A DNA stretch of 64,000 nt from Hyperoplus lanceolatus. Lineage: Eukaryota; Chordata; Actinopteri; Uranoscopiformes; Ammodytidae. This document shows, in pieces, positions 11,024-26,021 of the stretch (position 1 is its first letter; each line of letters opens with the position of its first letter). Position numbers and translations under genes: made by a program. Under the pieces are notes generated by a model. The model searched no databases. It saw only the letters and a list, made by a program, of their open reading frames with translations, and was not told where the DNA came from. The stretch is taken from the NCBI GenBank assembly GCA_026929865.2, contig CM049395.1:32605501-32669500 (forward strand). Direction: 5' to 3'.

Positions 11024-12630
11024 CAGTCATATGAAAAAGTTTGGGAACCCCTCTCAGCCAGCATTATAATTGACTCTGCTTTCACAAAAAAAGATAAAAG
11101 TGGTATGTCTTTCATTTATCATGAACAGCTAAGTACTGGGATGTTTTCCAAACAGAGATTTTTTAATAGGCAGTATTTGGTTGTATGAAATTAAATAAAA
11201 TGTGAAAAAATATGGGAACCCTTGTGGTTTTGTTGATTTTAATGCATATAACAGCATGTAAAACTGATGACTTTAAACACAAAATTGGTTGGATTATGTT
11301 GTTAAGCCTTGAACCTCATATAAATGTCTTTTTAATAATGAGACAAGGTATTTTAGGTGCCTAAATGCAAGTTGCTCTTCTATTTGACTCTCTGCTGAAG
11401 TGAGACAGAATGGGATCATCAAAGCAGCTCCCAAAAGATCTGAAAACAAAGATAGTTCATTGTCATGGTTTAGGGGAAGGCTACAAGAAGCTTTCCCAAA
11501 GGTTTCAATTGTCAATTTCGACTGTAGGGAACGTTGTCAGGAAATGGAAGGACACAGGCACAGTTGCAGTTAAACCCAGACATGGCAGACCAAGAAAAAT
11601 ACTGGAGCGGCATTGGCGGAGTATTGTGAGAATGGTTGCACACAACCCACAGATCACCTCCAAAGACATGCAAGAACATCTGGATGCAGATTGTTTATCT
11701 GTACATCGTTCAACAATTCAGCGCAATTTGCACCAAAACATATGTATGGCCGGGTGATGAGAAGGAAGCCCTTTCTGCGCCCACGCCACAGGTACAGTCC
11801 CATGGAGTTTGCAAAAGCTAATTTAGACAAGCCAGATTCATATTGGAAGAAAGAGCTTTGGACTGATGAGATAAAAATTAAGTTATTTGGTCTTTATAAA
11901 AAGCGTTTTGCATGGCGAAAGAAGAAAACTACATTCCAAGAAAAACACCTGCTACCTACTGTCAAATTTGGTGGAGGTTCCATCATGCTGTGGCCACTTC
12001 AGAGACTGGGGCCCTGGTTAAAGTCGATGAATTCAACCCAGTTTCAACAGATCATTCAGGATAAAGTTCAAGCATCAGTCACAAAGTTGAAGTTGCGCAG
12101 GGGTTGGATATTCCAACAAGACAACGTCCCTTAACACAGTTCAAATTCCTGCAGAGGGAAAAGTACAATGTTCTGATATGGCCGTTGTTGCAGTCCAATG
12201 ACTTGAATATCATCGACAATCTATGGGATGATTTGAAGCGGGCTTTCCATGCTTTGCAGCCATCACATTTAACTGAACTGGATCGCTTTAGTATGTAAGA
12301 ATGTTAAAAATACCTACAACCTGGATCCAGACACTCATCACAGGCTACCAGAGGCGTCGAGAGGCTGTTATTTTTGCAAAAGCAGGCTTAACTAAGTACT
12401 GATGTCATTTTTCTTTTGGGGTGCCCAAATTTATGCACCAGTCAAATGTTGTTAGGATGCCTATTGCATATTTTCTATTATTCCAATAAACAAAATGACA
12501 CTGCTGAATTACTTATGTTTCCCTAAGGTATGTCATATATGAAAAGGAATTTGCTTCTTTGAAATCCCAGCTAATGATGAACAAAAATGCCCAAAATAAG
12601 AAGGGGGTCCCAAACTTTTTCATATGACTG
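11024..12630 (+). mobile_element. Tc1-type transposon inserted in LINE endonuclease
   Basis: The ends are CAGTCATATGAAAAAGTTTG and its inverse. TA precedes the left end (11022-11023); after the right end the expected TA reads TT. A second copy of the repeat word near 11202 (GTGAAAAAATATGGGAACCC) gives the IR/DR end structure. At 1607 bp it is the normal Tc1 length. Its ends and gene differ clearly from the 2399-4039 element, so two Tc1 families are present. Confidence 0.9.
11410..12298 (+). pseudogene. Tc1 transposase, frameshifted
   Basis: The frame starting at 11410 (MGSSKQLPKDLKTKIVHCHG) holds the helix-turn-helix DNA-binding domains and the basic GRPRKI motif for 115 residues. The reading then shifts near 11740 into a frame with LWTDEIKIKLFG (first catalytic Asp) and WIFQQDNVP (second Asp) and stops at 12132-12134. 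A third frame carries SNDLNIIDNLWDDLK to 12298. The third catalytic residue, Glu in the family motif NPIENLW, reads Asp here. Two frameshifts, a stop and this change make it a dead copy. Read straight through it covers the usual length of about 300 residues. Confidence 0.85.
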
Positions 12631-13012
12631 TTTATGTTTATGAGGATAAACTTTGTATCATGACAATTAAACTCTATACCAATAGCCCAATCCACTCCCA
12701 ATCTTACAACTGAAAAGTGGATCATATTTCTTATTCCAGAGGATAGCTACACCCCCGGGTATCCTACCTCGGACAATTTCAGTAGTTAGATCAGTAGTAG
12801 ATTCCCCTACCCTATAAAATTCATTATGTAATGCATTTAGACCTTCCAAATCCTGTTTGGCTAAGAAAGTCTCTTGAACACACAAAACATCACAGCACCC
12901 AAGAAGTTCATCAACAATAAAACGACGTGACCTATCCCCTGGACTGTGGCCAAGACGGAGGCCACGCGCATTATACGACCCAACTCGAAACTTCATGATA
13001 GGGATTTATTTT

Positions 13013-13150
13013 CTACACAGACTGCTCATGATTCACTTGCCCATTGTCTTTGGATGTAGTGGGCTCCAGGCTTCGGCCATATAGAGATACATTGTCTATG
13101 ATGTTGTTATTCATTTCTGTGGTTTGCTGACACCAATATTTTAATTCTGA
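13013..13150 (-). pseudogene. 3' end of LINE ORF1
   Basis: On the minus strand a frame ending ...KDNGQVNHEQSV stops with TAG at 13015-13013, 16 bp before the ORF2 start at 12996. This spacing and order fit the end of a LINE ORF1 lying directly upstream of ORF2. Only about 45 codons can be followed before 13150, where the similarity appears to be cut by 5' truncation. No ORF1 domain (zinc knuckle, esterase or PHD) remains to be seen. Confidence 0.45.
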
Positions 13151-16100
13151 GAATTATGCCCGTGATTGTAACAAACAGTTTGATTTAACTTCACATATAT
13201 ATGGAATGTTTTGTGTTTTATCGCCATGGAAACATTTGGAACATTGAAGCGGGTGCGGGAGCGACAACTCCTGTGATCAATATTGTGTCTGGTTGGTCTG
13301 GGGAGAGATTTACAGAGAGCAGAGTGCTCTATCACTCCCGGGCTGTGCTTAATCCTCCGGGATGTACTATTAAAGTCAAAAGACAATAAAGTGTAATACT
13401 GTTGGAACTTCGGATTCTCTTTGCCCTGGTGGCAGTGCTGTCGCTGTTGATTGAAAGGTTGAAACTATTTCAAGGTCTCACAGTAAAATATAATTGATAA
13501 ATAAAATAATATATATATTTTTTTAATTCTAACTTGATATGGTACAGGTATGGACGACTTGATTGAAAACAACCGCCATATTGACAAAACTATGTATGGA
13601 AACCCTGGTTACATTTATGGATGTCTGTTTTTTTGTGGTTTTTAATTTGGTGTGGTGAGCTGTGGGATGGTAGAATCTCATCAGGAAGCTGCCATTCCAA
13701 ATGAAAGAGCAACGCGCCTTTAATTATGCTTAATGCAGGGGAAATGTAGCCAGTATATCACACATGTCAGTGATGTCACATTGGGCAAATAAGTATGGTC
13801 CTTTTAAAAAGGAGAGGCATTCTGACAGTGGTCAGGCATTGCTTGTGTAAGGGTGGGTTTCTTTTTATACCACTCAGCTGTCGGCGTGTTTGCGTAAGTG
13901 TCTGATTCAGTGTGGATGGAGAGCGACAAAAACACATTTTCAGAGAACCGGGTGACAGAATGGGAAGATGGGAAATGCACATGAGGCAGGGAAGGCAAAT
14001 TTATCTTTTAATGGGATGTATATACATTGGCAGGAACGAGAGAGCTGCACCATTGAGCGGTTAATGGTGGAGCTGGCATAACTCAGTGCAATATAAAAAA
14101 CTTTATAAGGAAATTTGAAAATGTACAAAATGATCTTCGAAGTCCAACAACGGCAGATTGGGGTAATAATACATTTCAGATTTTTATCCATGAGTACAGT
14201 ATGTGCTCAAAGTTAGCCCTGACCTTTATTTGCCAAGACCTTGCCTTGTAGTAAAACTATTGTGATGTAGGCCTATGCATTTTCAGCACATCACTTTGAA
14301 AGGTTATACATTTAATTTACGGCCCCTAACCAATTAAATTAATTTACTTTGATTTCAATCTTGACAATTGAAACTCAACGTCAGTTGTTACACAGTTGTC
14401 TTGACACAGTGATAACATAAAAAAAATATTCTGACCACGTTTGTCAAGGATCTCCTTTTTTACAGTGGCATAGTTAAAGACTTTCACAAGTATTGGTGTC
14501 ACCTGCAAAAAAAAAGCAACATTCTCCAGTGAATTAATTCCCGGAGATTTATCTTTTTGTCAGTAATTTTATAGTTTTCAAAACTTCCACGTTTTTTTCA
14601 CCCTAAAATGACAGCGTCTGCTGATGTCTGCATTTTGGCGGTGGTAAATCAGCACCTTGGCAGATGTCACCGTAGTGATAAATGCCTTTGTTGACAGAGG
14701 GCTTTGCTCTCCTGTCTATAGATGCCATGGCAACACAGACAGAGTGGTGCGTGTGTGTGTGAGACCTGCCCATCTTCCACACACTCCGCTAATAGTCGAT
14801 GACCACAATCATGTATGCACTTTGATGCAGCTCCAGCAACACTTTGAACCCCTCCCCCTCCCAAAAAAAACTGTCTGTGGGGTCTACTTTTGAGTGTTAG
14901 AGCTCACTTCTTAAAAATTAATTTTAAAATATATATGTATATATATTTTTTTTACAAACCCACTATACATAATTGAAACAGAGCATGTGTCTTTAGAAAA
15001 CCCCTAAAAGTGGTTTCTTAACAGTCCACTAATCTTCTGGTAAAAGCTATTCTCTCCGAACATCGTCTGTCCTGATATAACCCCACTCCCACAGCTGGAA
15101 TTACAGATGATTACTGAAGATCCCGATTCAAACGGCCCCCCGACATCTTCAAGATTTAAAGTCTGTCGTCATGGGTCCACAATCCCACTTGAACCGTCTT
15201 AACGCTTCATTGCAAACAAAGCCTTCTCCGCCAAGTATTAAATAAATGTCAGTTAGAGTGTTCAGTACTTTTTAGCTGCGTCATTCCACTTTGTTACACA
15301 TAACAACTTTATTTTACACACTTGAGAGACCAGAGGTGCCTGTGTCCATTTCAAAGCTGGAGCAATTCATTGGTTTTTATTAGATTTTAGGTAGTGCATC
15401 TCTGTGTCAGCCTCACCTCAGCCTGATACCTTTCCAGTCGACTTTAGCTTTTAGTTTCTTCTTCGTTTCAAGTCAGCTATAACAGCAGTGTTTTCAACCA
15501 ACTCATGGTGTGTCCAGCATCAGAATGTAACCATTTATCCACATTGCACAGCTTAGGTTTGTCCATCAGTAACAATGAAAACACAACTGCTCAATTGAAT
15601 ATAAAATGCAGAATGGATTGCACTCGGTATCAATTCATCCAACCTTATTATTAAATAAACCCCAAAAAAGTTTCTGACTCACCAATCTGACTCCCTGGCT
15701 GTAGAAAGAAGCAAGACGACAGTAATCCAGTCAGACTGACAGCACAGCTAGCTAGCACCCTTCCTTCATGTAGGCTACCTGTCCGTTTGAAATGCTCGAA
15801 CATTGTTTGTCCCTGTTGCTGCTGTACACCGTCCAAGGCTGGCGAAGGCCTTTCTTTTGCTATTCATTCTGTTCCCTTTTAAATTATAATCCAATTTGTT
15901 AAAATTCCTCCAGTCTGAAATATCTGCGGGCATGGACACGGCAGCTGCAATGTTGACTTTAAAATCCGCGGGGGTAACGACGTGAATGAGCATAGCCGGC
16001 GTAATGACGTTGGCCTAAGCTGCGTAAATGTCCAGTAATATCTCGATTTTAATTGGTCCATGAATGATATGTAACGTAAAGGCTTCTAGCATACCACATT

Positions 16101-19100
16101 TACGTCAAAATAAGCACAGATAATTATGCTTATTTGCGTACATGCTAAAGAATACAAACCGAAGTGGGCATGCGCAAAAAGATTTGTTTTGCTTGCCGTC
16201 CACAATGAATAGGAGGCAAAGGCACTGCTTATTTTGGTGTAACTTACTAACTGCCACCTTTCTCATCAAAACGTCTACACTTTTTTAAAGTAGTCCCGGA
16301 TTACATGTAAAGATCAAAATAATTAACAGAAAAATTAAAAAATAAACAGTATTATACAGCAGTGGTTCTGAGCGAGTGATTTGTTTGGACGAGAGACCTT
16401 CTATGCGTTCTGAAGGAGTGCTGATATGAGCGAACAACATCACTCTGACTGCTTCACTTGTGTAAATTGTGTGTCTGTGTGTGTGTGACTCAGGTTGACT
16501 GTGGCGAGTCTCTCCTCTTTGAGAGGGCATCGCTGCCACACACAGACATAGACAGTGTGCGGTAGTCACTCACACTCACGTTACTGAAGACAACAATAGT
16601 GTGTGGAGATAAACTCAGGCTGCTGAATAATACGAGCGGACGCTATTCTGAAGTGATGCTAGTTTTTTGGTGGCTATAAAGCCAGGGCTGTATTATCTAA
16701 TGAGCAAGGAGTGGTCACTTTTCCTCTGCTCCACACCCCTCCTGGCAGGAGACAGCGTTGGAGGACAACATGTTTACAAGGCAGGAGGTAATTGCAAGGC
16801 TCAACCTCTCAGCTCAGAAAAGGAAATATCAAGGCTGCTTTTTTGGAATCGCTGAGAGGGAAGAAGACAATTAGTCACCAAGGAAAAAGCACCTCTGGTG
16901 AACACACTGTGGGTTCTGTCTTTAGAGTTGCACAACATACCCTGAGATACTCTGAGCCGAGTTGGGAGTAGACAGGCTATGTCTGTATTTTTTTTTGCGC
17001 TGGAGAATAATTGTTGTATTAGCTCAGAATTGGCTTTAGAACAGGGTTCTCTGTTGACAATCGATCCATCCCCCCCCCTGTAATAAAGTGTCCTGGCCGC
17101 TCTGCCACCACCAAGCAGCGTTGTGTACATCAGCAAAGGGAAGATTAAAAAAGTCCTGTCACAACATCCCTTTTTCTGTGGTACCTCCAGATCACAATCA
17201 AAGACACAAGGCTGGTGGTCTCTATAGAACTAGATTTTTAACTTGTTATATCCACCTCCCCCTTTTGAATTTGTTCAGTTTGGAGAATAAATAAGGGATG
17301 GAGGTTGAAGGCATAAGAGGCATTAATATAAAGCTTAACATAAATGTTGCATTGTGGTCTGAATGTACATGTTTTTAATTTTGGCTTACCTGCAAGTAAA
17401 TATTGTAAGACGTTTTTTCTACATTTTTAACCATTGACATTTGATGATCTAGGATGCAGAGTTCATTGTATTCTGTCGATTAAGGGAAACAAGCACCTTT
17501 AGACATAGACCTCAAAGGGGGATTGGGTACCTATCTATATTTTGTATATTGGATAGAGAGAGACATTTTCCAGGATGCCTTTTTTTTTACCTTTTATTTA
17601 TTTTTTATTCAATATATAGATAGGTTACTGTTTTTACACATCGTACCCTGCCAAACAGATACATTGTTGATCCAACATCGGGAGATCGATACTTCAGAAG
17701 ATGACCTAAACCCACTCTCCCGGATGAACGTGAAATGACGGTCACCGTTAAGAGTTACTTTGAGTAGGACATCATGTAAATGACAAACCAAATATAAAGA
17801 TATCGTTAAAGTTTTGTTTAATATTACTATTGATGCCTTTTGGAATTACTTAACACTATTTGGCAAGTAGTCTACAAGCTTGAACTCTTTAGCATGAGGT
17901 ATGGGTTGAGCTGATTACCATGCAAGGAGAATTCATTAACAGTAGCAGAGTTTGAGCAAACCTCAGTATCCGCTTTACTGGTAGTCGTTCCAGGCATATT
18001 GATACAATTATTTTCCAAAACAGCCTTTTATGAATTTGAGACCTGGCTGCCCCTCAAAAATCATCTGCCTGTGAAGAGAGGCCATATTTTGAAGAACTGC
18101 TTAAAAACTTGAAATTACTTTTTCACTCTTTTGGGCCTTCTTTATTCCACAGTAAATGCCTGCTGCTAATCTTCAAATTTTCAGTCTTCATGATGTGGAG
18201 CGGTGAAGCTCACAGAACATCATGAACTCGCATTAAAATGGGGAAGAGTAAAAGTGAGAAAACGGGCTGAAATGAGCCACTTTTCACATGTTATGCCACA
18301 GTGGCAAAATAAATGACTGATTTTAATAAAACAGTTTATGAAAGGATATTGAAAATGAATGATAATTTGTAGCCAATTTTAAGTCAGTCCCACATCATTT
18401 ATAAGTGGGTCCTTTGAAGGTAATACATTGCTGTCTCCGAATTATTACCTCATAACTTTCTACTTGACATATCAAAGCAATAACCGCTTGGCTTGCAGTT
18501 GAATCTGTTGATGTTGATTCAACTGTCTAGCCAGATTAAGAGATTCTGCATCGGGACAGATTTCCATGAAACATTTCAGATGAATATTTATGATCTCAAC
18601 AGGAGGCCTTCTTAATGTTTTTGATAAGCCCCCTGACTAATTATTGTGCAGCATCATTTGGTCAAATTACTGAGTGAAATGCATGGGGCTGTTCAACAAA
18701 GTCTTCGGAATCTAATTTTTCGAATGTTTAAAAAATCCAATTGATTACTTTCTATGGATCTATATTTTGAAGCCCTGTTTGTATACCGATATATTGATAT
18801 CGATGGTACAGCCACTGGGATACCCGCTCAAGTAACTCTGCACACTTAAAATATGATCTGCTACTCCTCCTTTAATTTGAAACAAAAGCCTTTTTGTTTT
18901 TAAAGTGTCCATATATAATTGACTTGACCTTTTCATTTTTCCTTCAGTCCAAGTCACCTGCACTTACTTACTCACCTACCTTCATCCCATTTCCCCTAAT
19001 CAGCCCATTAGTACAAATACTGGTTCATTTGAACCATGGTCTGCCAGTTTGCCAAAGTTCCCATGTGCCATAGCTTTCAAACCAATGAATCCTGATAATC

Positions 19101-19867
19101 GTGAGCCACCTTCACCTTTTCCCTGCCTCTTTGCTGCTATCTGTTTGGACTTGCTACCGATACCTTTGAGCTTCTGTTTATTTTGTTTGTGACAGGATCG
19201 CTGAACTGTCACCGCCTGCCTCTATTCTCTGCATTTGGTGCCCATGTCTTTGCTTACTCTATGAAGCCTTCCCGTTTTAGAAAGCCCTCAGGTCTTCAAT
19301 TCCTTCGAGCGGGTTGTCTAGGCTTTCCACACAGACATAATGATCTCCACTCTGCACTTTCACAGCATCACACTTAAATTATATACATTTACCACATTAG
19401 AATAAAATGTGAATGTATTAGATGAAGATAAAGGCCAGTGTGTCAAAGGAGTAGATTTATTCTTTACATGACAACTTTCTTTCTTAATATCACAACTCAA
19501 GTCGAATTACCTCAAAAGGAGATGTATAACTTAACATTGATTTTCTGAAACCTTAAGTCATTTATTTTCCTCAATTTTCCTTTGCACCCTCAATAGACTT
19601 ATGTGTTAGGCACAACCATGTATGTTCTATTTTGCAGGGCTAAGAAATATTCTCCACCTCATCTGAGGGGAATCTATATTCTCTGCACTAAGTGCAATGA
19701 CATTCAGTCAATAGCAGTCAGCAACAGTTTTTCCATACTGCACAAGTGGATCTCCGCAGAGCTGCGATTGATCAGCGAGGCTGGCTCTGCATCACAGTTT
19801 AACATAATGAGCCTGACAGTGGGATGAGTGCAGCAGTGAATGAGCAACACTGATTTTTATTTTATTT
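13151..19867. other. Intergenic, no gene recognised
   Basis: Mostly AT-rich sequence with scattered short open frames that lack domains or splice context. 15880-16080 and 13230-13360 are somewhat richer in CpG. A small inverted repeat (AATAAGCA / TGCTTATT) lies near 16110-16135. Nothing here is supported as a gene. Confidence 0.55.
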
Positions 19868-20006
19868 TTTTAAGATATTTATTTTGGCATTTTTATGCTT
19901 TATTGATAGTGTAGAGAACGACCTGGAATCTGGCTGGAATCGAACCCCGGTCCGCTGCTGGCCGAGGCCCATGGGGGAGACGCCCTACCAAAGGCGCCCC
20001 CGCAAC
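19868..20006 (-). mobile_element. tRNA-derived SINE
   Basis: The minus strand begins with a degenerate tRNA-like head (GCGCCTTTGGTAGGGCGTCT), has a box B GGTTCGATTCC, and ends CTACACTATCAATAAAGCAT then A-rich sequence. It is too degenerate and too long to be a functional tRNA gene. It shares its tail with the fragment at 8722-8852. Confidence 0.65.
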
Positions 20007-22398
<2,392 letters not shown>

Positions 22399-22639
22399 CA
22401 ATATATTAGGGCTGTCAAGCGATAAAAAAATAATCTTATTACACTCTAAAAAGTATATTTTTGAAAATTTGAAGTAACGCACTGTTTTGAATAAGTCTGA
22501 CTCAGTTTTCTGCTTTAGCGATGGCAACGTACTTTTGTGGATTACATCAAATTGAAATTGTACTGTAGCCTACTACATAGACCTGACATTGACTTGCTTT
22601 TCTTATGCAAATGAAAGCGCTTCAATTAGGTTTTCCTGT

Positions 22640-22700
22640 CTAACGTCATGACGTGGACGTTTACGTCAACGTCTTTTTCAGCTAAAATTTTCCTGTGAAG
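22640..22700 (+). promoter_or_regulatory. Promoter-like cluster of ACGT motifs
   Basis: Within about 30 bases (22640-22672) the core ACGT occurs five times, including TAACGTCATGACGTGGACGT and TTTACGTCAACGTC. These TGACGT-like half-sites resemble CREB/ATF sites. The cluster lies directly upstream of a CpG-rich stretch ending in a good splice donor at 22759, as expected for the promoter and first untranslated exon of the cargo gene. Function is inferred. Confidence 0.4.
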
Positions 22701-23176
22701 CCGCCATGTTTTCTCCTCGCACTCGTCTCGCACACGGTCACGGCGCCCCAACAAAACGGTAAGTTTGATACAGACAAAGTAATGTTTTACAAATGTTAAT
22801 TGTCAGATAATACATTTTCTGCCTGTGATGGTTACAGTTTTTCGTCTTAAGGTTAACGTCAGTAAGCTAAACTGAGCCGGACCAGAAAAGTCATGCTGTG
22901 TCCTTCAGGTTAGCTTATAATTTTCGATTAATTTATCTGATTCTGTGAGAAATTGTTGGCCATTTGTTCAAACCACTTGTGTGTAAAACTTCCTGTGGCA
23001 CTTAAAGGTGATAGTTTGGCTGTTAACTGGTCAGTAATTAATTGCATTTTGCCAGCGGACACATGTAGAGTGAACGGTTAGTAATTTGCGCGTGCTGAGT
23101 GCTCTGCTCTCCGGGTTAGCATGCCGTGTAGGCTACTGGTAAGGCCAGATACATTTACATTTCTTTACCACCGAGC

Positions 23177-23330
<154 letters not shown>

Positions 23331-24039
23331 GCATCGTTGCTATCAACGTTTTTAGTATGAATACTCAGGCAGCACCAATGAGAGTTGCATGCCGTTCTGA
23401 TGAAAGCACGGAGGTGAGTCCGGCTGCTAAATAAACAACACCACTACTATTCCTTCTATCATTATTAGTTTGCTAGCGGACAGGTAGAATTAACTGAACT
23501 GCGCCCGCGTGTCTGTTTGGGCCATTCGTTCCTGCGTGTGTGTGTCATGTAGTTCTCGTGACAACCAAACACTCAACCTAGCTGTGAAATGCAGTGATAA
23601 CTGCCTCTGTGGCTTGTTTGACACGGAGGCAGCAGCGGTGAAACCCCATAGTTATACGTTTTTCGGTGGTTAAAGCATTCACCAGTCCAGCTCATATTAG
23701 TTTGCTATATCGCAGCAGACTGTTTTCTCCTTCTTTACCACATTTGGCTTAACATTGAAATGAAACGCCACTCCCTTAGTTAATATTAATGCATTTTTAA
23801 TTTTCTTTTCATGATTCTTTCCCTGATTGGTGGTGGTTACTTCAGGCCTGGACACAAATAATTGAACTACCCAAAGGTAAGTTAAACTGCAGTATTGAGT
23901 GCTAAAGACAGTGCTATTTATAAGGCTTCAATGTGGCATTCAGTTTACCATGCAGAGTTAGAGTACAAGTTACTGCCCCCTATTCGGGGGGAACCCGACG
24001 CAGTGCATTGAATTATGATTTTTTTAACATAAGGTTCAT

Positions 24040-24184
24040 AAACTGGGCTGGCCTGTTTTATATTTCTTTAAACCAATCACAATCATCTACGGCGGGGCTA
24101 GCCCCGGGAAGCAGCCAATGGAGGCGTAGCGTTGTTAGCCGACGCCAGCGCTTAGACGCTGGCGGAAACGGTTCAGCCAGACTA
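24040..24184. mobile_element. Second copy of the 10571-10790 element core
   Basis: From AACTGGGCTGGCCTG to CAGCCAGACTA it matches 10648-10790 closely, including CCAATCACAATCATCTACGG and the CCCCGGGAAGCAGCCAATGG core. The left part is different, so this copy is truncated or rearranged. It lies in an intron of the cargo gene. Confidence 0.7.
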
Positions 24185-26021
24185 GGGAGGTGATGATAAG
24201 AAAAATGTAGTCAGGTGACACAGCTTTGTTGTGACAAATGGCCATAAAAAGCTTATAGCCACTTTCAAAACAGTGGCAAAGTGCTGTAGAGCATAATAAC
24301 AGATACTGAGATTGTATACAGAGTGAAGTACTTTGCATTTTCTTTTATTAATTCACTATTTGTTTTAGATCCATTCTGAGTTCCTGTGGTTCATGGCTGT
24401 TCCTGGGTCCATGGCCCAGTTACAGTCACTCAAGTCAGCCGATCAAAGGTGGATCAACAGGCCAAATGATGGACACTTTGGACCAGGTACATCTGGAGCA
24501 TCAAACAAAACAAGTTTCCTTGGTAGCTTAGAGGGTGTCAGAGTTTCCCTATCTTTTACGGATACATAACAAGGGCAGACCATTATAGTGTCTTTAATAT
24601 ATGCAGCTCATGTTTCACCATCACACCATTGAGCTTAAATTTATTTTCTAATGAAACTCTGGCATTACAAATGTCCATTTATTTTTAAATAAATTGTAGG
24701 ATTTAAGTTTTAAGAGTGTCTTCGATTATGAAACTGATTGAATTGAAAATTAATCAATATCATGTTGTCCTAGACTGACGACATTCTTCTTCGGAGGGAG
24801 TGTGTACCGAAAGCCTTCATCATCTGCCTCGGAGAGGATACAGATGACCTGATCAAGGAATATCCGGTAAGCTTCAACAGTTACACTTTTATGCAGGTTG
24901 AACGGGTGTTATAAAGTTCGGTCTACTTACGAGCGTCAACCAGGTAACTTTAATCTTTCATCACTCGTCCATGGCTGTGACTCATGCCCGACGGTGACTC
25001 TGCGCGTGTGTGTGTTAGTGTGCGCGCGCATGTGTGTCTGCAGTGCCGACACACACACACACACACACACACAGAGGGACAGACAGATTCGGCAGACTAG
25101 CTTTTATCATCCCCAAATAGTTTGTAAAATTAATAAATGCGTGTCTCCAGAACATATTTAAAAACTGTGTTAGCGGGGGGAGAGAGAAAGGTTTTCGTTT
25201 ATTGATTTTACCTAAATGGTTAAGATTTACTAACCGGTTACACATGTACACGTGCACACCCCTACTCTAGATTGCAACAAATATGCAAAACATGACTAGA
25301 AATGATTTGATTTACTGTTGTACATTCATACGATAGAGGTACTAGTATAGTGAAAAAGTAAGTCAAGGGCCCTGAAAAAAATACAGATAAAATCAAGACA
25401 CAAAGTATACTTGAATTACTCATTAGAATAATTAGTGCATTTTCACAAAATTGGACTCAAGACTAATGCCAGTGATATTATTGTACCATACAAGGTTCAT
25501 AGTTAGTTACTGCATACAAGTGCAAAGTGATGACAGTGATGTTTTGTGTCATGTACTGTAGGACTCTGGAGCAGCTCGCCATTGCAGAGTTTGTCTTTTG
25601 AAAGGATGGGGAAGGACTGCAGTAGCCACCTGAAAACATGGGCCTCTTCATCGAGGGTGTGGAGGTTTTGCATGGACTGACCTGAACCTAGCTTTTCCAA
25701 CACCCCTTTCTTTCACTTTTGAGGTGCTCCAGAAAATCATCATGCATCTCAAGCAACATAAGATGACCCCCAAATCCTAAAATCTGTATGGCAGACTTGA
25801 AAACAGTGACTACACGAGAGACAAATATTCTTCAAACCACAAGGTGATATACAGAAATTTTGTCGCACGTTTTTGGAAGAGCAGGTGAAAGGTTCCATTT
25901 TTGTTTCGATATGGTCCAAAAAGAACAAAACACACTGGCTGTAGAGCAGAATCTATGTTTAGCACGCACAAGAATACATAACTTTGGTGTTTTTGATGGT
26001 TTTATGCATTACTATGCACAC

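Larger units (their letters stand above)
4388..12996 (-). pseudogene. LINE ORF2: APE endonuclease and reverse transcriptase, interrupted
   Basis: The frame opens at 12996 with MKFRVGSYNARG; the endonuclease Asn is in YNARG and the Glu in LCVQETFL (residue 42). Beyond the Tc1 insertion come the GDMNAD motif (near 10910) and, further on, ADHIPFS, so all the main APE catalytic motifs survive in separate pieces. In the 6482-7492 segment the reverse transcriptase shows FIDASKAFD (residues 166-174) and the catalytic YADD (266-269). The C-terminal piece reads about 4996-4549; from there to 4388 the frame stays open but looks non-coding. Besides the four insertions there is a frameshift near 7750 and an in-frame TAA at about 7499, just before a NELFNC motif. 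The ORF is inactive. Confidence 0.85.
4376..13150 (-). mobile_element. Non-LTR retrotransposon (LINE) split by four insertions
   Basis: Minus-strand pieces of one LINE are collinear: ORF1 end (13150-13013), endonuclease (12996-12631, 11021-10802, 10559-10362), linker and reverse transcriptase (8039-6511), and C-terminal part plus 3' end (4996-4376). The gaps are occupied by bounded elements with target duplications: Tc1 (11024-12630), a short element (10571-10790), a hAT (8048-10353) and a TTAA element (5001-6506). Removing them would leave about 3.1 kb of LINE. The endonuclease plus YADD-type RT places it in the APE-bearing Jockey/CR1/L2/I-like assemblage, but I cannot fix the clade. The right boundary near 13150 is approximate and probably a 5' truncation. 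Confidence 0.85.

Noticed and set aside
19868-20006. Possible tRNA gene from the box B match
   Set aside because: No cloverleaf can be drawn, and the body and tail are those of a SINE. The same applies to 45172-45405 and 49649-49925.
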